64,000 bases of DNA from Actinomycetes bacterium. GTDB lineage: Bacteria; Actinomycetota; Acidimicrobiia; Acidimicrobiales; SZUA-35. Location of the stretch: NCBI GenBank assembly GCA_024280015.1, contig JAJRQY010000140.1, forward strand, positions 1 through 64,000, written 5' to 3'. Positions 13,964 through 23,082 of this stretch are shown one piece after another. Position 1 is the first letter of the stretch; the number at the start of each line of letters is the position of its first letter. Both the position numbers and the translations under genes were made by a program. A model generated the notes under the pieces. It was not told the origin of the DNA, searched no databases, and saw nothing but the letters and a program-made list of their open reading frames with translations.

Positions 13964-15379
13964 ATGGCTGGTATCGACTACTCGCAGAAAATCCCGAACA
14001 ACGTCAACCTGGCAGAGGACCGCCGACTGCAGCGAGCATTGGAAGCATGGCAGCCCAAGTACGTCGACTGGTGGAAGGAAATGGGCCCAGACGGCTTCAT
14101 GGCCGATGACGTCTATCTACGAACCGCCATTGACGTTGGCAAGGAAGGCTGGGCTCACTTCGGTCATGTGCAGATGCCTGACTACCGCTGGGGCATTTTC
14201 CTGGCTGAGCCAGAGAAGGACCGCACCATTGGTTTTGGTGACTTGAAGGGTGAGCCGGTCTGGCAAGAGGTGCCGGGCGAGTACCGCTCTGACCTGCGCC
14301 GCCTCATCGTGGTGCAAGGTGACACCGAACCAGCCTCGGTCGAACAGCAACGACTGCTTGGTAAGAGTGCACCCTCGCTCTATGACCTTCGCAACCTCTT
14401 CCAGGTCAATATCGAAGAAGGCCGCCACCTGTGGGCCATGGTGTACCTTCTGTTCGGCTACTTCGGCCGTGAGGGACGAGAGGAAGCCGACGCAATGTTG
14501 GAGCGCCGGTCCGGTGACCCCGATCAGCCTCGGATCTTGGAGGCCTTCAATGAGAAGACCCCTGACTGGCTGAGCTTTTTCATGTTCACCTACTTCACTG
14601 ATCGAGATGGCAAGTATCAGCTCGGCGCCTTGAAGGAATCTGCCTTTGACCCGCTGTCACGGACGTGTGACTTCATGCTGAAAGAAGAGGCCCATCACAT
14701 GTTTGTTGGGGCCAGTGGTATTGGCCGCATTATCCAACGAACCTGTGACCTGATGAAGGAGCACAACACCGAAGACGTTGGCCCTCATGGTGGCATCAAT
14801 CTGGACACCATCCAGCGTTACATCAACTTCCACTACTCGGTGTCAATGGACCTGTTCGGTTCACCAAAGTCAACCAATGCTGCCATCTACTATTCCGCCG
14901 GCCTGAAGGGACGTTTCGCTGAAGCAAACAAGGACGACGACCATCTACTGGTCAGTGGAGAGTCGACCTTCCTGTCGATTCGTGATGGTCAGATTTTCGA
15001 GGATTCTTCCCGCTCTCTGAATCTTGTCAACGACGACGTGCGGAGCGACTACAGCGAGGACTGTGGCAAGGGTGTGCGACGCTGGAATCGCATTCTGGCC
15101 GACAACAATGTTGACTTCGAAATGAAGCTTCCTCACGTTGGTTTCCATCGAGCGGTCGGCCCGTTCGCCAATGCCAACATCAGCCCGACCGGTGATGTGT
15201 TGAGTGACGAACAGTGGGAGGCGTCGGTGAGCAAGTGGCTACCGTCAGAAGAAGAACAGGTCTACGTCAGCTCGCTCATGGTCCCGGAGTACCGGGTTGG
15301 AAAGATGGCTGGCTGGATTGCCGCACCATCCAGTGGCATCAATACCCAAACCGTCGACTACGAATACGTCAAGCTCTAA
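13964..15379 (+). CDS. boxB: BoxB, benzoyl-CoA 2,3-epoxidase oxygenase subunit
   Basis: 471 residues, full length for the family (about 473). ATG 13964 follows GAAAGG; the frame remains open further upstream inside boxC but that is not coding. Di-iron ligand motifs of the ferritin-like oxygenase are visible: NIEEGRH and the later KEEAHHMF. With the FAD/iron-sulfur reductase BoxA it epoxidises benzoyl-CoA using O2. boxA is not in the window, so the electron supply must be encoded elsewhere or replaced. It is the second gene of the boxC-boxB unit. Confidence 0.94.
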   Translation: MAGIDYSQKIPNNVNLAEDRRLQRALEAWQPKYVDWWKEMGPDGFMADDVYLRTAIDVGKEGWAHFGHVQMPDYRWGIFLAEPEKDRTIGFGDLKGEPVWQEVPGEYRSDLRRLIVVQGDTEPASVEQQRLLGKSAPSLYDLRNLFQVNIEEGRHLWAMVYLLFGYFGREGREEADAMLERRSGDPDQPRILEAFNEKTPDWLSFFMFTYFTDRDGKYQLGALKESAFDPLSRTCDFMLKEEAHHMFVGASGIGRIIQRTCDLMKEHNTEDVGPHGGINLDTIQRYINFHYSVSMDLFGSPKSTNAAIYYSAGLKGRFAEANKDDDHLLVSGESTFLSIRDGQIFEDSSRSLNLVNDDVRSDYSEDCGKGVRRWNRILADNNVDFEMKLPHVGFHRAVGPFANANISPTGDVLSDEQWEASVSKWLPSEEEQVYVSSLMVPEYRVGKMAGWIAAPSSGINTQTVDYEYVKL

Positions 15380-15411
15380 GTCCTCAGCTAGTCGGTGCCA
15401 GTAAGGGTTCG

Positions 15412-16641
15412 CTAGTCGGTCTCGATAACTGTTAGTTCTTCGGGGAGGAAAGGCAAGACACTCTTGATGTAGCCCTCGGTGGCTATATCAAGGCCAACGT
15501 CCTTGCCGGCCTCCTCGGAGAGGAACCACAAATGATCCAGGATCTGATGGAAGATCTCGGCATCCATCAGTCTGCCTCGAAGCTCTTCGGGCACGGCGGC
15601 AATCGTTGGCTCGTAACGCTCGGTTAGCCAGCGGTAGGCGTAGACGGCTTCGGGCAGTTCGCGCCCTTCAGCGCGGCTAGCCCACGCGCCAAAACTGTGG
15701 AGGGCGGAAAGCAGCCGTCGAGCTTGATTTTCTTGGGCATCGATGCCGGTCAGGCGCAGGAGGATCTTGCGGTGGTGGCCTTCCTCAACGATTCGAGGCC
15801 GGAACAAGACATGGTGGGTACCGTCCTTGCGTTCGACCATCTCGACCTCCGTCGTATCAAAACCAAGATCGTTGAGACGACGAAGACGCTCGCGGATACG
15901 CCAGAGTTCGTCGGCTGGTAGATCATCGGTCTGGGTTAGCTCGCCCCACAAGGCGTCATAGCGAATCTGAAGTTGCTGTACGAGTTCGACTGGGTCTGTT
16001 CCCGACGCTAGGCGGCCCAATGCTTCGAGCTCGAAGAGGCCGCCAGCGAGATTCTCAATGGCGATGTCCAGATCGTGTTGACGCTGGCCGTCAGTTAGCT
16101 CGTCGAAGCGTTGGCCAGTCTCGAGGTCAACAATGTAGGCCACCAGCGATCCGGCATCTCGACGAAACAGTGCATTGCCAAGCGAGCAGTCGCCCCAGAA
16201 CACGCCAACCAGGTGGATGCGGGCTAACAAGATGGCGAGTGCATCGATCAGCTTTTCGTGCAGCCCATCACTTCCGGCTCGAGCAAACAGATGAAGGTAG
16301 GGGAGTGAGAACTCCAGATGCCGGGTAATGAGGACAGCATCCAAGACGCCCCCGTCCTCAGTCGACCGTTGACTGGCAACACCAACCAGGTCAACGGTTG
16401 GGACCTGCTGTTCCTTTAGATAGGTCAAGAGCTCGAACTCGCGCTGGGCCAGGCCGGGGGAGAGCTCCTTACAAGCCAGGAATCCGCCGCCAAGCTCGAT
16501 GAACCGAACGACGTGCCGGTGGCGCCCCTCGGGCAAGCGAACGGCAAGCTCATCGGGCCAGCTAGCAAGGGGTGTCGACCAAGGAAGGGCCAGCAAGTCT
16601 GGAAGTGGATCCTCTGACGTCTTCAACTTGAGGGCGACCAC
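15412..16641 (-). CDS. DUF4032 protein with kinase-like N-terminal domain
   Basis: 409 residues; GTG start at 16641 with AAGGAG 7 nt upstream. The N-terminal half has the look of a lipopolysaccharide/small-molecule kinase fold: a region near FLACKEL, then the catalytic-loop-like HLVGVFWGDCSLGNALF and the metal-binding-like YIVDLETG. The C-terminal half contains the DUF4032 region (RLTGIDAQENQARRLLSALH). Family function is not established. It converges on boxB and is probably unrelated to benzoate metabolism. Confidence 0.75.
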   Translation of the reverse strand: MVALKLKTSEDPLPDLLALPWSTPLASWPDELAVRLPEGRHRHVVRFIELGGGFLACKELSPGLAQREFELLTYLKEQQVPTVDLVGVASQRSTEDGGVLDAVLITRHLEFSLPYLHLFARAGSDGLHEKLIDALAILLARIHLVGVFWGDCSLGNALFRRDAGSLVAYIVDLETGQRFDELTDGQRQHDLDIAIENLAGGLFELEALGRLASGTDPVELVQQLQIRYDALWGELTQTDDLPADELWRIRERLRRLNDLGFDTTEVEMVERKDGTHHVLFRPRIVEEGHHRKILLRLTGIDAQENQARRLLSALHSFGAWASRAEGRELPEAVYAYRWLTERYEPTIAAVPEELRGRLMDAEIFHQILDHLWFLSEEAGKDVGLDIATEGYIKSVLPFLPEELTVIETD

Positions 16642-16850
16642 ATCAATCTCCTTTGGATACGACGAAAACTATCGCCAGGGTAGGCCGCCAGGGGGCAGGG
16701 AGCTTAAGACACGACCGACTTGCGCCTGCCTCTGGCCTGTATCCAGCTGAGATGGCTGATCGGGTTCTCGATGCCGTGATGAGCAACAGGTTCTGGGTCT
16801 TCCTTATCACGCGACAGGTCGTTGATTTCAATAGCTGGCCGACAATGTGT

Positions 16851-16856
16851 CACCCT
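16851..16856 (+). promoter_or_regulatory. -10 hexamer CACCCT, leaderless
   Basis: CACCCT stands 6 nt before GTG 16863; the C-for-T variant also occurs as CAGAAT before two other genes in this window. Confidence 0.4.
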
Positions 16857-16862
16857 GTCGGA

Positions 16863-17501
16863 GTGCTAGAAACCTTGACCGATGGACCCGGCGTTGTCAT
16901 CCCGGAGTCTTTTGCTAACGCCGACCATCCGATGCGAAAGGTCACCCGTCAGGTGGCCTTCGATGGGGCGTGGGATGCAGAACGTGCCGCCAAGGTCGCA
17001 TCCCTCTTCGGTGGTATGGCCCCAGAATGGGCTGCACGCTCAGCCAACCCGGACCGGCAGGCTTCAATCGTTGACGCCTTAGGTCGAGGTCAGGTTGACT
17101 GCGGTGGGACCTGGTTGGAATGCGGCTCCGGTGCCGGTGGAAATACCCACCTACTTTGTGATCAGGATCGAAACCTCGTGGCCTTGGACCTGGCTAAGGA
17201 GATGCTGGTGCATGCTCCGCCTGACCTCGCGCCTCGAGTGCAGGGAGACTCTTCAAGCCTGCCTTTTGCCGATGACACATTCGATACGGTCCTGCTGGTG
17301 AACATGCTCTTGTTCCCCCAGGAACTGGATCGGGTCCTGCGCCCGGGAGGCAGACTTCTCTGGGTGAATACGCTGGGGGACCAGACCCCGATCCATTTGC
17401 CGGTGGAAGATGTGATGGAGGCCATGCCCGGTGACTGGACAGGGGTGACCGCCAAGGCTGGCTCAGGATTCTGGTTATCCATGGAGCGCCAGAACAGCTA
17501 G
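16863..17501 (+). CDS. SAM-dependent methyltransferase-like protein
   Basis: 212 residues from GTG 16863, chosen because a CANNNT hexamer stands 6 nt upstream and the sequence beginning LETLTDGPGVVIPESF reads like a conserved start; the frame is open back to 16653. Class I Rossmann methyltransferase motifs: WLECGSGAGGNTHLL (motif I), an acidic residue after strand 2 (VALDLAKEML), DTFDTVLLVNMLLF and the motif III-like ELDRVLRPGGRLLWV. The substrate is unknown. The 220 bp between the DUF4032 start and this gene hold no convincing gene. Confidence 0.7.
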   Translation: MLETLTDGPGVVIPESFANADHPMRKVTRQVAFDGAWDAERAAKVASLFGGMAPEWAARSANPDRQASIVDALGRGQVDCGGTWLECGSGAGGNTHLLCDQDRNLVALDLAKEMLVHAPPDLAPRVQGDSSSLPFADDTFDTVLLVNMLLFPQELDRVLRPGGRLLWVNTLGDQTPIHLPVEDVMEAMPGDWTGVTAKAGSGFWLSMERQNS

Positions 17502-17582
17502 TTCAGCCCTTGTTCGCTCTGGCAATTTGTGGAAGTTCCTAAATCGGGGTGGATCACCCTTTGTCCAGCACCATCCTACTTC

Positions 17583-18545
17583 ATGGCCCGAATTCTGGTA
17601 GCAGAAGAGATTGCGGAGAGTGGGCTTGAGCTGCTCCGAACAGCCGGGCATGACGTGGACGTGCAACTCGGCTTAACTCCAGGAGAGCTGGAGTCGGCGA
17701 TCGTTGGCGCGGCAGGATTGATCGTTCGTTCAGCGACCATCGTGACAGCAGAACTGCTTCGCTTCGGGAGTGATTTGGTTGTTGTCGGTCGTGCCGGAAT
17801 CGGTCTAGACAATGTCGACATTGCCGCTGCCACTGACCGTGGCGTCATGGTGGCCAACGCTCCCCAGTCCAATATTGTGTCGACTGCTGAACAAACCATG
17901 GGTCTGATCCTTGCCCTGTGCAGGAACACTCCCCAAGCAGGGGCTGCGCTCAAGGCGGGGCGGTGGGAGCGAAAGCTGTGGACCGGGACTGAGATCCAAG
18001 GGAAGACGCTTGGCATCATTGGTTTGGGTCGGGTCGGTTCACTCGTGGCCGAACGGGCCAAGGCATTTGGAATGAACCTCGTTGCCTTTGACCCGTTCGT
18101 CCCTCACCAGCACGCCGAGGACCTAGGCGTCCGGCTTCTCAGTTTGGAGGAGCTGGCCGTGGAAGCAGACATTGTCACGGTTCATGTCAACAAGACTGAT
18201 GAGACCGTTGGCCTGGTTGGGGCTGGCTTTCTGGCCAAGGCCAAGGACGGTGTCCGAATTATCAATGTGGCCCGGGGCGGGATTGTTGATGAAGATGCCC
18301 TACTTGCCGGCTTGGTGTCGGGCAGGGTTGCTGGCGCAGCCCTGGATGTGTTCGAATCCGAACCACCAACTGGTTCACCCCTTCTTGGCTTGGATCAGGT
18401 GATCGTCACGCCCCACCTTGGGGCCTCGACCTACGAAGCCCAGCTGAAGGCTGGAGTCACCATCGCAGAACAAGTGGCACTTGCCCTACGAGGTGACCCA
18501 GTACCGTTCGCTGTCAATTCAGTAGCCAATCCAGCTGTCAACTAG
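17583..18545 (+). CDS. D-2-hydroxyacid dehydrogenase, SerA-like, short form
   Basis: 320 residues from ATG 17583 (CATCCT 5 nt upstream). NAD-binding GLGRVG, the catalytic Arg in RSATIVTAEL/NVARGGIVDE regions, Glu, and the catalytic His in TPHLGASTYEAQ are present, as expected of 3-phosphoglycerate dehydrogenase. The allosteric ASB and ACT domains of the roughly 530-residue actinobacterial SerA are absent, so it would be insensitive to serine or act on another 2-hydroxyacid. It is convergent with the beta-propeller gene (7 bp apart). Confidence 0.8.
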   Translation: MARILVAEEIAESGLELLRTAGHDVDVQLGLTPGELESAIVGAAGLIVRSATIVTAELLRFGSDLVVVGRAGIGLDNVDIAAATDRGVMVANAPQSNIVSTAEQTMGLILALCRNTPQAGAALKAGRWERKLWTGTEIQGKTLGIIGLGRVGSLVAERAKAFGMNLVAFDPFVPHQHAEDLGVRLLSLEELAVEADIVTVHVNKTDETVGLVGAGFLAKAKDGVRIINVARGGIVDEDALLAGLVSGRVAGAALDVFESEPPTGSPLLGLDQVIVTPHLGASTYEAQLKAGVTIAEQVALALRGDPVPFAVNSVANPAVN

Positions 18546-18552
18546 CTGCTGG

Positions 18553-20697
18553 CTAGCCTTGCTGATCGAACGGGATCCAGGCCTGCTGGCTGAAGTCACT
18601 GAATGAGCTGGCCATCACGCCACCTTCGGAGATGGTGTAGATGGAGTCGTCAATGATCACTGTTCGGCGGATCTCGGGCTGATAGCTCCAGCAGTAGCCC
18701 GGCTCATCATCGGTTGGCGGTGCGACAATTCCCGCAGGCTCACTGAGTCCTGCTTCAGCATCTCCTTCAACGACTGGCTTCTCCTCGACATAGTCATCCT
18801 CGTAGTAGTTGTCACAACCTCGGGAGACTGGTTGAGACAGACGTCCGATTTCTTGAAGCGAACCATCTTCGCCAATCTTGACGGCCACGACGTCGGCGGT
18901 GCTGCTATCGGTGCCGGTCTGCTCGTCCCAACCCCAGCTGCTTACAGGAACGAATGCCATGCGGCTTGGCGCCCACCAGGTGAAGGCCTTCGCTTCCCAA
19001 GACACTGAGCTCTGGCTGTTGTCACCGAAGGACAAGGCACTGATACGAGTCGGGTTGGATAGGTCAGAAACATCAAACATTGAGACTTGTGCTCCGAGGA
19101 GTTGGCCCTCATCGGTTCCGTCTTGGCCGATACCCATCAGCAAGCCATCATCGATGGGGTGAAGGTAGGAAGAGAAGCCAGGGATCTTGAGTTCGCCAAG
19201 AACCTTTGGGCTTGTTGGGTCGCTCAAATCAACGGTGTAGAGCGGGTCGACCTGGCGGAAGGTTACGACGTATGCCGTATCTCCCATGAAGCGAACAGAT
19301 TGGATCTGTTCACCCTTGCCCAGGCCGCCAACCTTGCCGACCGTCACGAGTTCTGCTCCTTGTTCGGCCAGGACAATTACCGAGCTTTGGCTTGAGTCTG
19401 AGGTCCAAGGAGCCCCCTCAGTCACCGCAACCCGCAGGTTGCCGTTGTGCTCAGACATGGAGTACTGATTCAGCATGTGACCGGCAATGGATCCCGAGGC
19501 AACATAGCTGGTTGAGGTTGGGTTGGAGATGTCGAAGGTATGGAGGGAGGTGGTGTAGTCATCAGACGGCGGTTCGCTGTCGTCCCAGTTGAAGTCGCCT
19601 TCCCAGCGAGCGGTGGCAACGGCCAACCGATCGGTTGATGCGTAGATGGTTTGTCCTTCGGTGAGCACCCCAAGGCTGTCAGTCAAGCCGAGGCCGTCGT
19701 TCATATCCAGGGTGAGGACGGCGAGAGTGCCGAACCCGGAGAACTCCGAAGGAATATGCATCTGGTCACAGGGAATCAGGCTGCCGTTGGATCCATCGCT
19801 GTGCTTGAAGCTTGGTAGCCATTGCTCGATGGTTGATTCCTTGAGCAGCTCACGGTTGGTCTTCTCGGCAACATCTTCGGCTGCGGGGCCGTTGGCGTAG
19901 ACGAAGGGGAACTGGCCGACGCTGGCGTTGACAACAATACGGATGGCTCCGTCAACTTCGCGGCCGGACAAGTAGCTACCAGCGAAGGTGATGGTTTCAC
20001 CAACTGAGCCAGATTCGAGATTGATCTCGGTCAGGCTGGTGGTAGAAATTCCGGCGGGCATGATCCAGTTGGTCTTCTGTCCTGCCGGACCGACTGGACC
20101 GTCCTGCACCCACCCCTGGGACATGATGACGGCCCGGTCACCAACCAGGAACATTTCTTGGACCCAGGTGCTTTCGTCCAGCTTGATGGTTTGCACAAGC
20201 CTCGGCTTGTCGCCGCTCACATCGATGACACGAATGGTCGTACCGTTGGCGACAACCAGACGCTTGCCGTCGGTCTTGACGAAATCGGCTTCATCAACTC
20301 CGCCTTCCTGGTTGTTCGTACCAGAGAACGAGCCGTCGTCGCCCTCGGCCGGAGCGGCTTCGATAGCGGCATCGGCCCCACTGAATTTGGTGCTGGCACC
20401 ACCGTCAGCCAAGTCCACGCTTTCTTCCATCGCTTCGCCTTCGGCGAACAAGATGTCTGGCCCACCACGCAAGTAGCCGTACTGATTGCCAAATCCGTAG
20501 GGGCCCACCCGCTCCAGACCTTCATCGATCAGCCGAGTGAGAAGAGCGTCGCAGCTGTTCTCGGTGCTGAGTCCGGAGGTCAGGATGATGTCATCACCCT
20601 TCAAGTCTGTGGCTTGTGATCCAGGGTCGTCGCTGGTGCAGGCGCCGGCGGCCAAGGTGGCGGCCAGCACACTGGGAATGATTCGAGAGAGGCGCAT
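18553..20697 (-). CDS. Secreted beta-propeller lipoprotein
   Basis: 714 residues. The N terminus is a lipoprotein signal (Arg, hydrophobic core, lipobox LAAGAC with Cys at 20). After an acidic linker comes the beta-propeller domain signature NNQEGGVDEADFVKTDGKRL and repeated blades with VIDVS, HTFDISNP, VDLSDPTSP and FDVSDLSNP motifs, matching the actinobacterial and archaeal beta-propeller domain family (Pfam Beta_propel). Six or more Cys in the C-terminal part may form disulfides. Acts outside the membrane; ligand unknown. Confidence 0.85.
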   Translation of the reverse strand: MRLSRIIPSVLAATLAAGACTSDDPGSQATDLKGDDIILTSGLSTENSCDALLTRLIDEGLERVGPYGFGNQYGYLRGGPDILFAEGEAMEESVDLADGGASTKFSGADAAIEAAPAEGDDGSFSGTNNQEGGVDEADFVKTDGKRLVVANGTTIRVIDVSGDKPRLVQTIKLDESTWVQEMFLVGDRAVIMSQGWVQDGPVGPAGQKTNWIMPAGISTTSLTEINLESGSVGETITFAGSYLSGREVDGAIRIVVNASVGQFPFVYANGPAAEDVAEKTNRELLKESTIEQWLPSFKHSDGSNGSLIPCDQMHIPSEFSGFGTLAVLTLDMNDGLGLTDSLGVLTEGQTIYASTDRLAVATARWEGDFNWDDSEPPSDDYTTSLHTFDISNPTSTSYVASGSIAGHMLNQYSMSEHNGNLRVAVTEGAPWTSDSSQSSVIVLAEQGAELVTVGKVGGLGKGEQIQSVRFMGDTAYVVTFRQVDPLYTVDLSDPTSPKVLGELKIPGFSSYLHPIDDGLLMGIGQDGTDEGQLLGAQVSMFDVSDLSNPTRISALSFGDNSQSSVSWEAKAFTWWAPSRMAFVPVSSWGWDEQTGTDSSTADVVAVKIGEDGSLQEIGRLSQPVSRGCDNYYEDDYVEEKPVVEGDAEAGLSEPAGIVAPPTDDEPGYCWSYQPEIRRTVIIDDSIYTISEGGVMASSFSDFSQQAWIPFDQQG

Positions 20698-20846
20698 GGG
20701 AGTCCTAACGCAGTAAAGGAACGATTGCTGCTCAGACGACCTATCGGCAGTATCTGGTTCCCCGGTACCCCACGTTCATACTTTTGTCACAAACCAGGCG
20801 ACGACTTGAACAGGTTTTGGCCTGAGATCAGCCCGAAACCATCGCG

Positions 20847-20890
20847 ACTGGAGTGCCAGACGGTCGAAAACGGCGTCGCGGCACTCCAGT
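20847..20890. terminator. Terminator after leuD
   Basis: An 11-bp perfect stem (20847-20857 with 20880-20890) plus a shorter inner stem lies immediately downstream of leuD on the minus strand; the rest of the 203-bp gap shows no gene. Confidence 0.6.
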
Positions 20891-20900
20891 TGGGACTGAG

Positions 20901-21488
20901 TTAGCCCTTGAGCCAGGCGGCGCGGCTGGATTCGAAGGAATTGATGTCGTCGCTTTGGGCCAGCGAGAGGGCGATGTCGTCGAGGCCTTGCAAGAAGCGC
21001 TCCTTGGTTGCATCATCCAACGGGAAGTCAACTTCTAGCCCAATGGCAGGAGCTTCCAGGGTTCGCCGCTCGATATCGATGGTGAACTCCAGCTCGGGAT
21101 CGGCTTCGACCGCTCGTAGGAGCTGCTCGCCAACTTCGTGTGAAACCACAACTGGTACGAGACCGTTTTTGGTGGAGTTGTTGCGAAAGATGTCGCCAAA
21201 GCGCGGCGCAATCACCGCCTGGAAGCCGTACTGCTGGATGGCCCAAACCGCGTGCTCGCGGGAAGAGCCAACGCCGAAGTTCTCTCCTGCGATCAAAATG
21301 GAAGCGGTCGAGTAGCGCTCGTCGTTGAGGACAAAGTCTCGGTCGTCGCGCCATTCGGAGAACAGGCCTTTCTCAAAGCCGGTTCGCTCAACTTGCTTGA
21401 GCCAATCAGACGGGATGATCTGGTCGGTATCGACGTCGGAGCGGTCGAGAGGGACGGCGGTCCCGGTGACGATTTGAACTGGATCCAT
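20901..21488 (-). CDS. leuD: 3-isopropylmalate dehydratase small subunit
   Basis: 195 residues from ATG 21488; the frame is open further upstream but the family starts close to PVQIVTGTAVPLDRSDVDTDQIIP. The LeuD signature GENFGVGSSREHAVWA and GFQAVIAPRFGDIF are intact. With LeuC it isomerises 2-isopropylmalate to 3-isopropylmalate and, in the citramalate route, citramalate to beta-methyl-malate. Second gene of leuCD, 79 bp after leuC. Confidence 0.95.
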   Translation of the reverse strand: MDPVQIVTGTAVPLDRSDVDTDQIIPSDWLKQVERTGFEKGLFSEWRDDRDFVLNDERYSTASILIAGENFGVGSSREHAVWAIQQYGFQAVIAPRFGDIFRNNSTKNGLVPVVVSHEVGEQLLRAVEADPELEFTIDIERRTLEAPAIGLEVDFPLDDATKERFLQGLDDIALSLAQSDDINSFESSRAAWLKG

Positions 21489-21567
21489 GATGTTCTCGGT
21501 TCTGTCTTGCTGGACTGGCTGGGTTGTGAGTTCTGGTTGGGCTGATTGGCTGGCAACGAAGCTCGGC

Positions 21568-22977
21568 TTAGTGCAGGTCGGCTGGAGTGGCGAAGTGACC
21601 GGCAATGGCCGTGGCTGCGGCAACTTCGGGGGAGACCAGATGGGTGCGTCCGCCCCGACCCTGGCGGCCTTCGAAGTTGCGGTTGCTGGTGGAAGCTGAA
21701 CGCTCGCCGACTTTCAACTTGTCTGGGTTCATGGCCAGGCACATGGAGCAGCCTGGCTCTCGCCAATCGAATCCGGCGTCGGTGAAGATGGTGTGCAATC
21801 CCTCGGACTCGGCCTGATTCTTGACTCGGAATGATCCGGGAACGACCAAGGTCCGCATACCGTCGGCCACCTTGCGGCCTTTTGCTACTGCTGCTGCGGC
21901 CCGTAGGTCTTCGATTCGGCTATTGGTACAGGAGCCAATGAAGACGGTGTCAACCTTGATCTCGGTGAATGGGGTGCCAGCTTCAATGCCCATGTATTCC
22001 AATGCCCTGGTGGCGGCATCTTGGCTGCTGGCATCGGCGAAGCTGGCCGGATCCGGAACCACGCCGCTGACGGGGGCGACCTGGCCTGGATTGGTTCCCC
22101 AGGTCAGCTTGGGTTCGATGGTCGAGCCATCAAGCACAACTTCGGTATCGAAGGTTGCACCTTGATCGGTTGGCAAGGTCTTCCAGTCAGCAACGGCTGC
22201 TTCCCACAGATCACCGGTCGGTACCTTGTCTCGTCCATTTAGGTAGTCAAAGGTTGTCTGGTCCGGTGCGATCATGCCTGCCTTGGCTCCAGCCTCGATC
22301 GTCATGTTGCAGACCGTCATTCGACCTTCCATGGAGAGCCCTCGAATGACCTCGCCGCGGAACTCAACCAGGTAGCCGATACCGCCGCCGGTTCCGATCT
22401 TGCCGATGATGGCGAGCACAACATCCTTGGCTGTCGTCCCCTCGGGCAAGGTTCCGTCCACGGTGATGGACATGGTCTTTGGCCGGACTTGGGGGAGGGT
22501 CTGGGTAGCCAGAACGTGTTCGACCTCGCTGGTACCAATGCCAAAGGCCAAGGCGCCAAAGGCACCATGGGTTGCGGTGTGTGAATCGCCGCAGACAACA
22601 GTCATTCCCGGTTGGGTCAAGCCTTGCTCGGGTCCGATGACGTGGACGATGCCCTGGTCCGGTGTGCCCATCTCGTGATTGGTGATGCCGAACTCCGCAG
22701 CATTGGCTCGCAGGGTGTCGATCTGCTTCGCGCTGATCGGATCGGCAATAGGTTGGTCGATGTTCTCGGTTGGAACATTGTGGTCTTCGGTGGCGATGGT
22801 GAGTTCGGGTCGGCGCACGGTGCGGCCGGCTAGCCGCAATCCGTCAAAGGCTTGAGGTGAGGTGACCTCATGGACAAGATGAAGATCGATATAGAGGAGA
22901 TCGGGTTCGCCAGCTGATCCTTCATTGACGATATGGCGGTCCCATAGCTTCTCGGCCAAGGTGCGTGGTGCGGTCAC
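21568..22977 (-). CDS. leuC: 3-isopropylmalate dehydratase large subunit
   Basis: 469 residues; GTG 22977 with AGGAG 7 nt upstream. Aconitase-family iron-sulfur ligands are visible in GSCTNSR and [11 protein letters not shown], along with [19 protein letters not shown]. It houses the 4Fe-4S cluster and catalytic site for isopropylmalate isomerisation. Divergent from the IclR-family gene, whose product probably controls it. Confidence 0.96.
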   Translation of the reverse strand: MTAPRTLAEKLWDRHIVNEGSAGEPDLLYIDLHLVHEVTSPQAFDGLRLAGRTVRRPELTIATEDHNVPTENIDQPIADPISAKQIDTLRANAAEFGITNHEMGTPDQGIVHVIGPEQGLTQPGMTVVCGDSHTATHGAFGALAFGIGTSEVEHVLATQTLPQVRPKTMSITVDGTLPEGTTAKDVVLAIIGKIGTGGGIGYLVEFRGEVIRGLSMEGRMTVCNMTIEAGAKAGMIAPDQTTFDYLNGRDKVPTGDLWEAAVADWKTLPTDQGATFDTEVVLDGSTIEPKLTWGTNPGQVAPVSGVVPDPASFADASSQDAATRALEYMGIEAGTPFTEIKVDTVFIGSCTNSRIEDLRAAAAVAKGRKVADGMRTLVVPGSFRVKNQAESEGLHTIFTDAGFDWREPGCSMCLAMNPDKLKVGERSASTSNRNFEGRQGRGGRTHLVSPEVAAATAIAGHFATPADLH

Positions 22978-23052
22978 GGTGGACTCCTACGAACTGTTGT
23001 TGTGTCTGTAACTGTGAGTCTGTGAAACTATGAACCTGTCGAATCATTAGTA

Positions 23053-23067
23053 TCTCACATGCTGAGA
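23053..23067. promoter_or_regulatory. Inverted repeat in the leuC-iclR gap
   Basis: TCTCA (23053-23057) and TGAGA (23063-23067) form a dyad, and a third TCTCA follows at 23074-23078. The repeats overlap the regulator's -10 hexamer and are a candidate autoregulatory operator. Confidence 0.45.
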
Positions 23068-23070
23068 TGC

Positions 23071-23076
23071 TAGTCT
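23071..23076 (+). promoter_or_regulatory. -10 hexamer TAGTCT, leaderless
   Basis: TAGTCT lies 3 nt before the first ATG and 6 nt before the second ATG of the IclR gene, favouring the second as start. Confidence 0.55.
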
Positions 23077-23082
23077 CACATG

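Noticed and set aside
16653-16862. N-terminal extension of the methyltransferase
   Set aside because: The frame is open, but the residues are Arg-rich and unpatterned, and a leaderless -10 supports GTG 16863.
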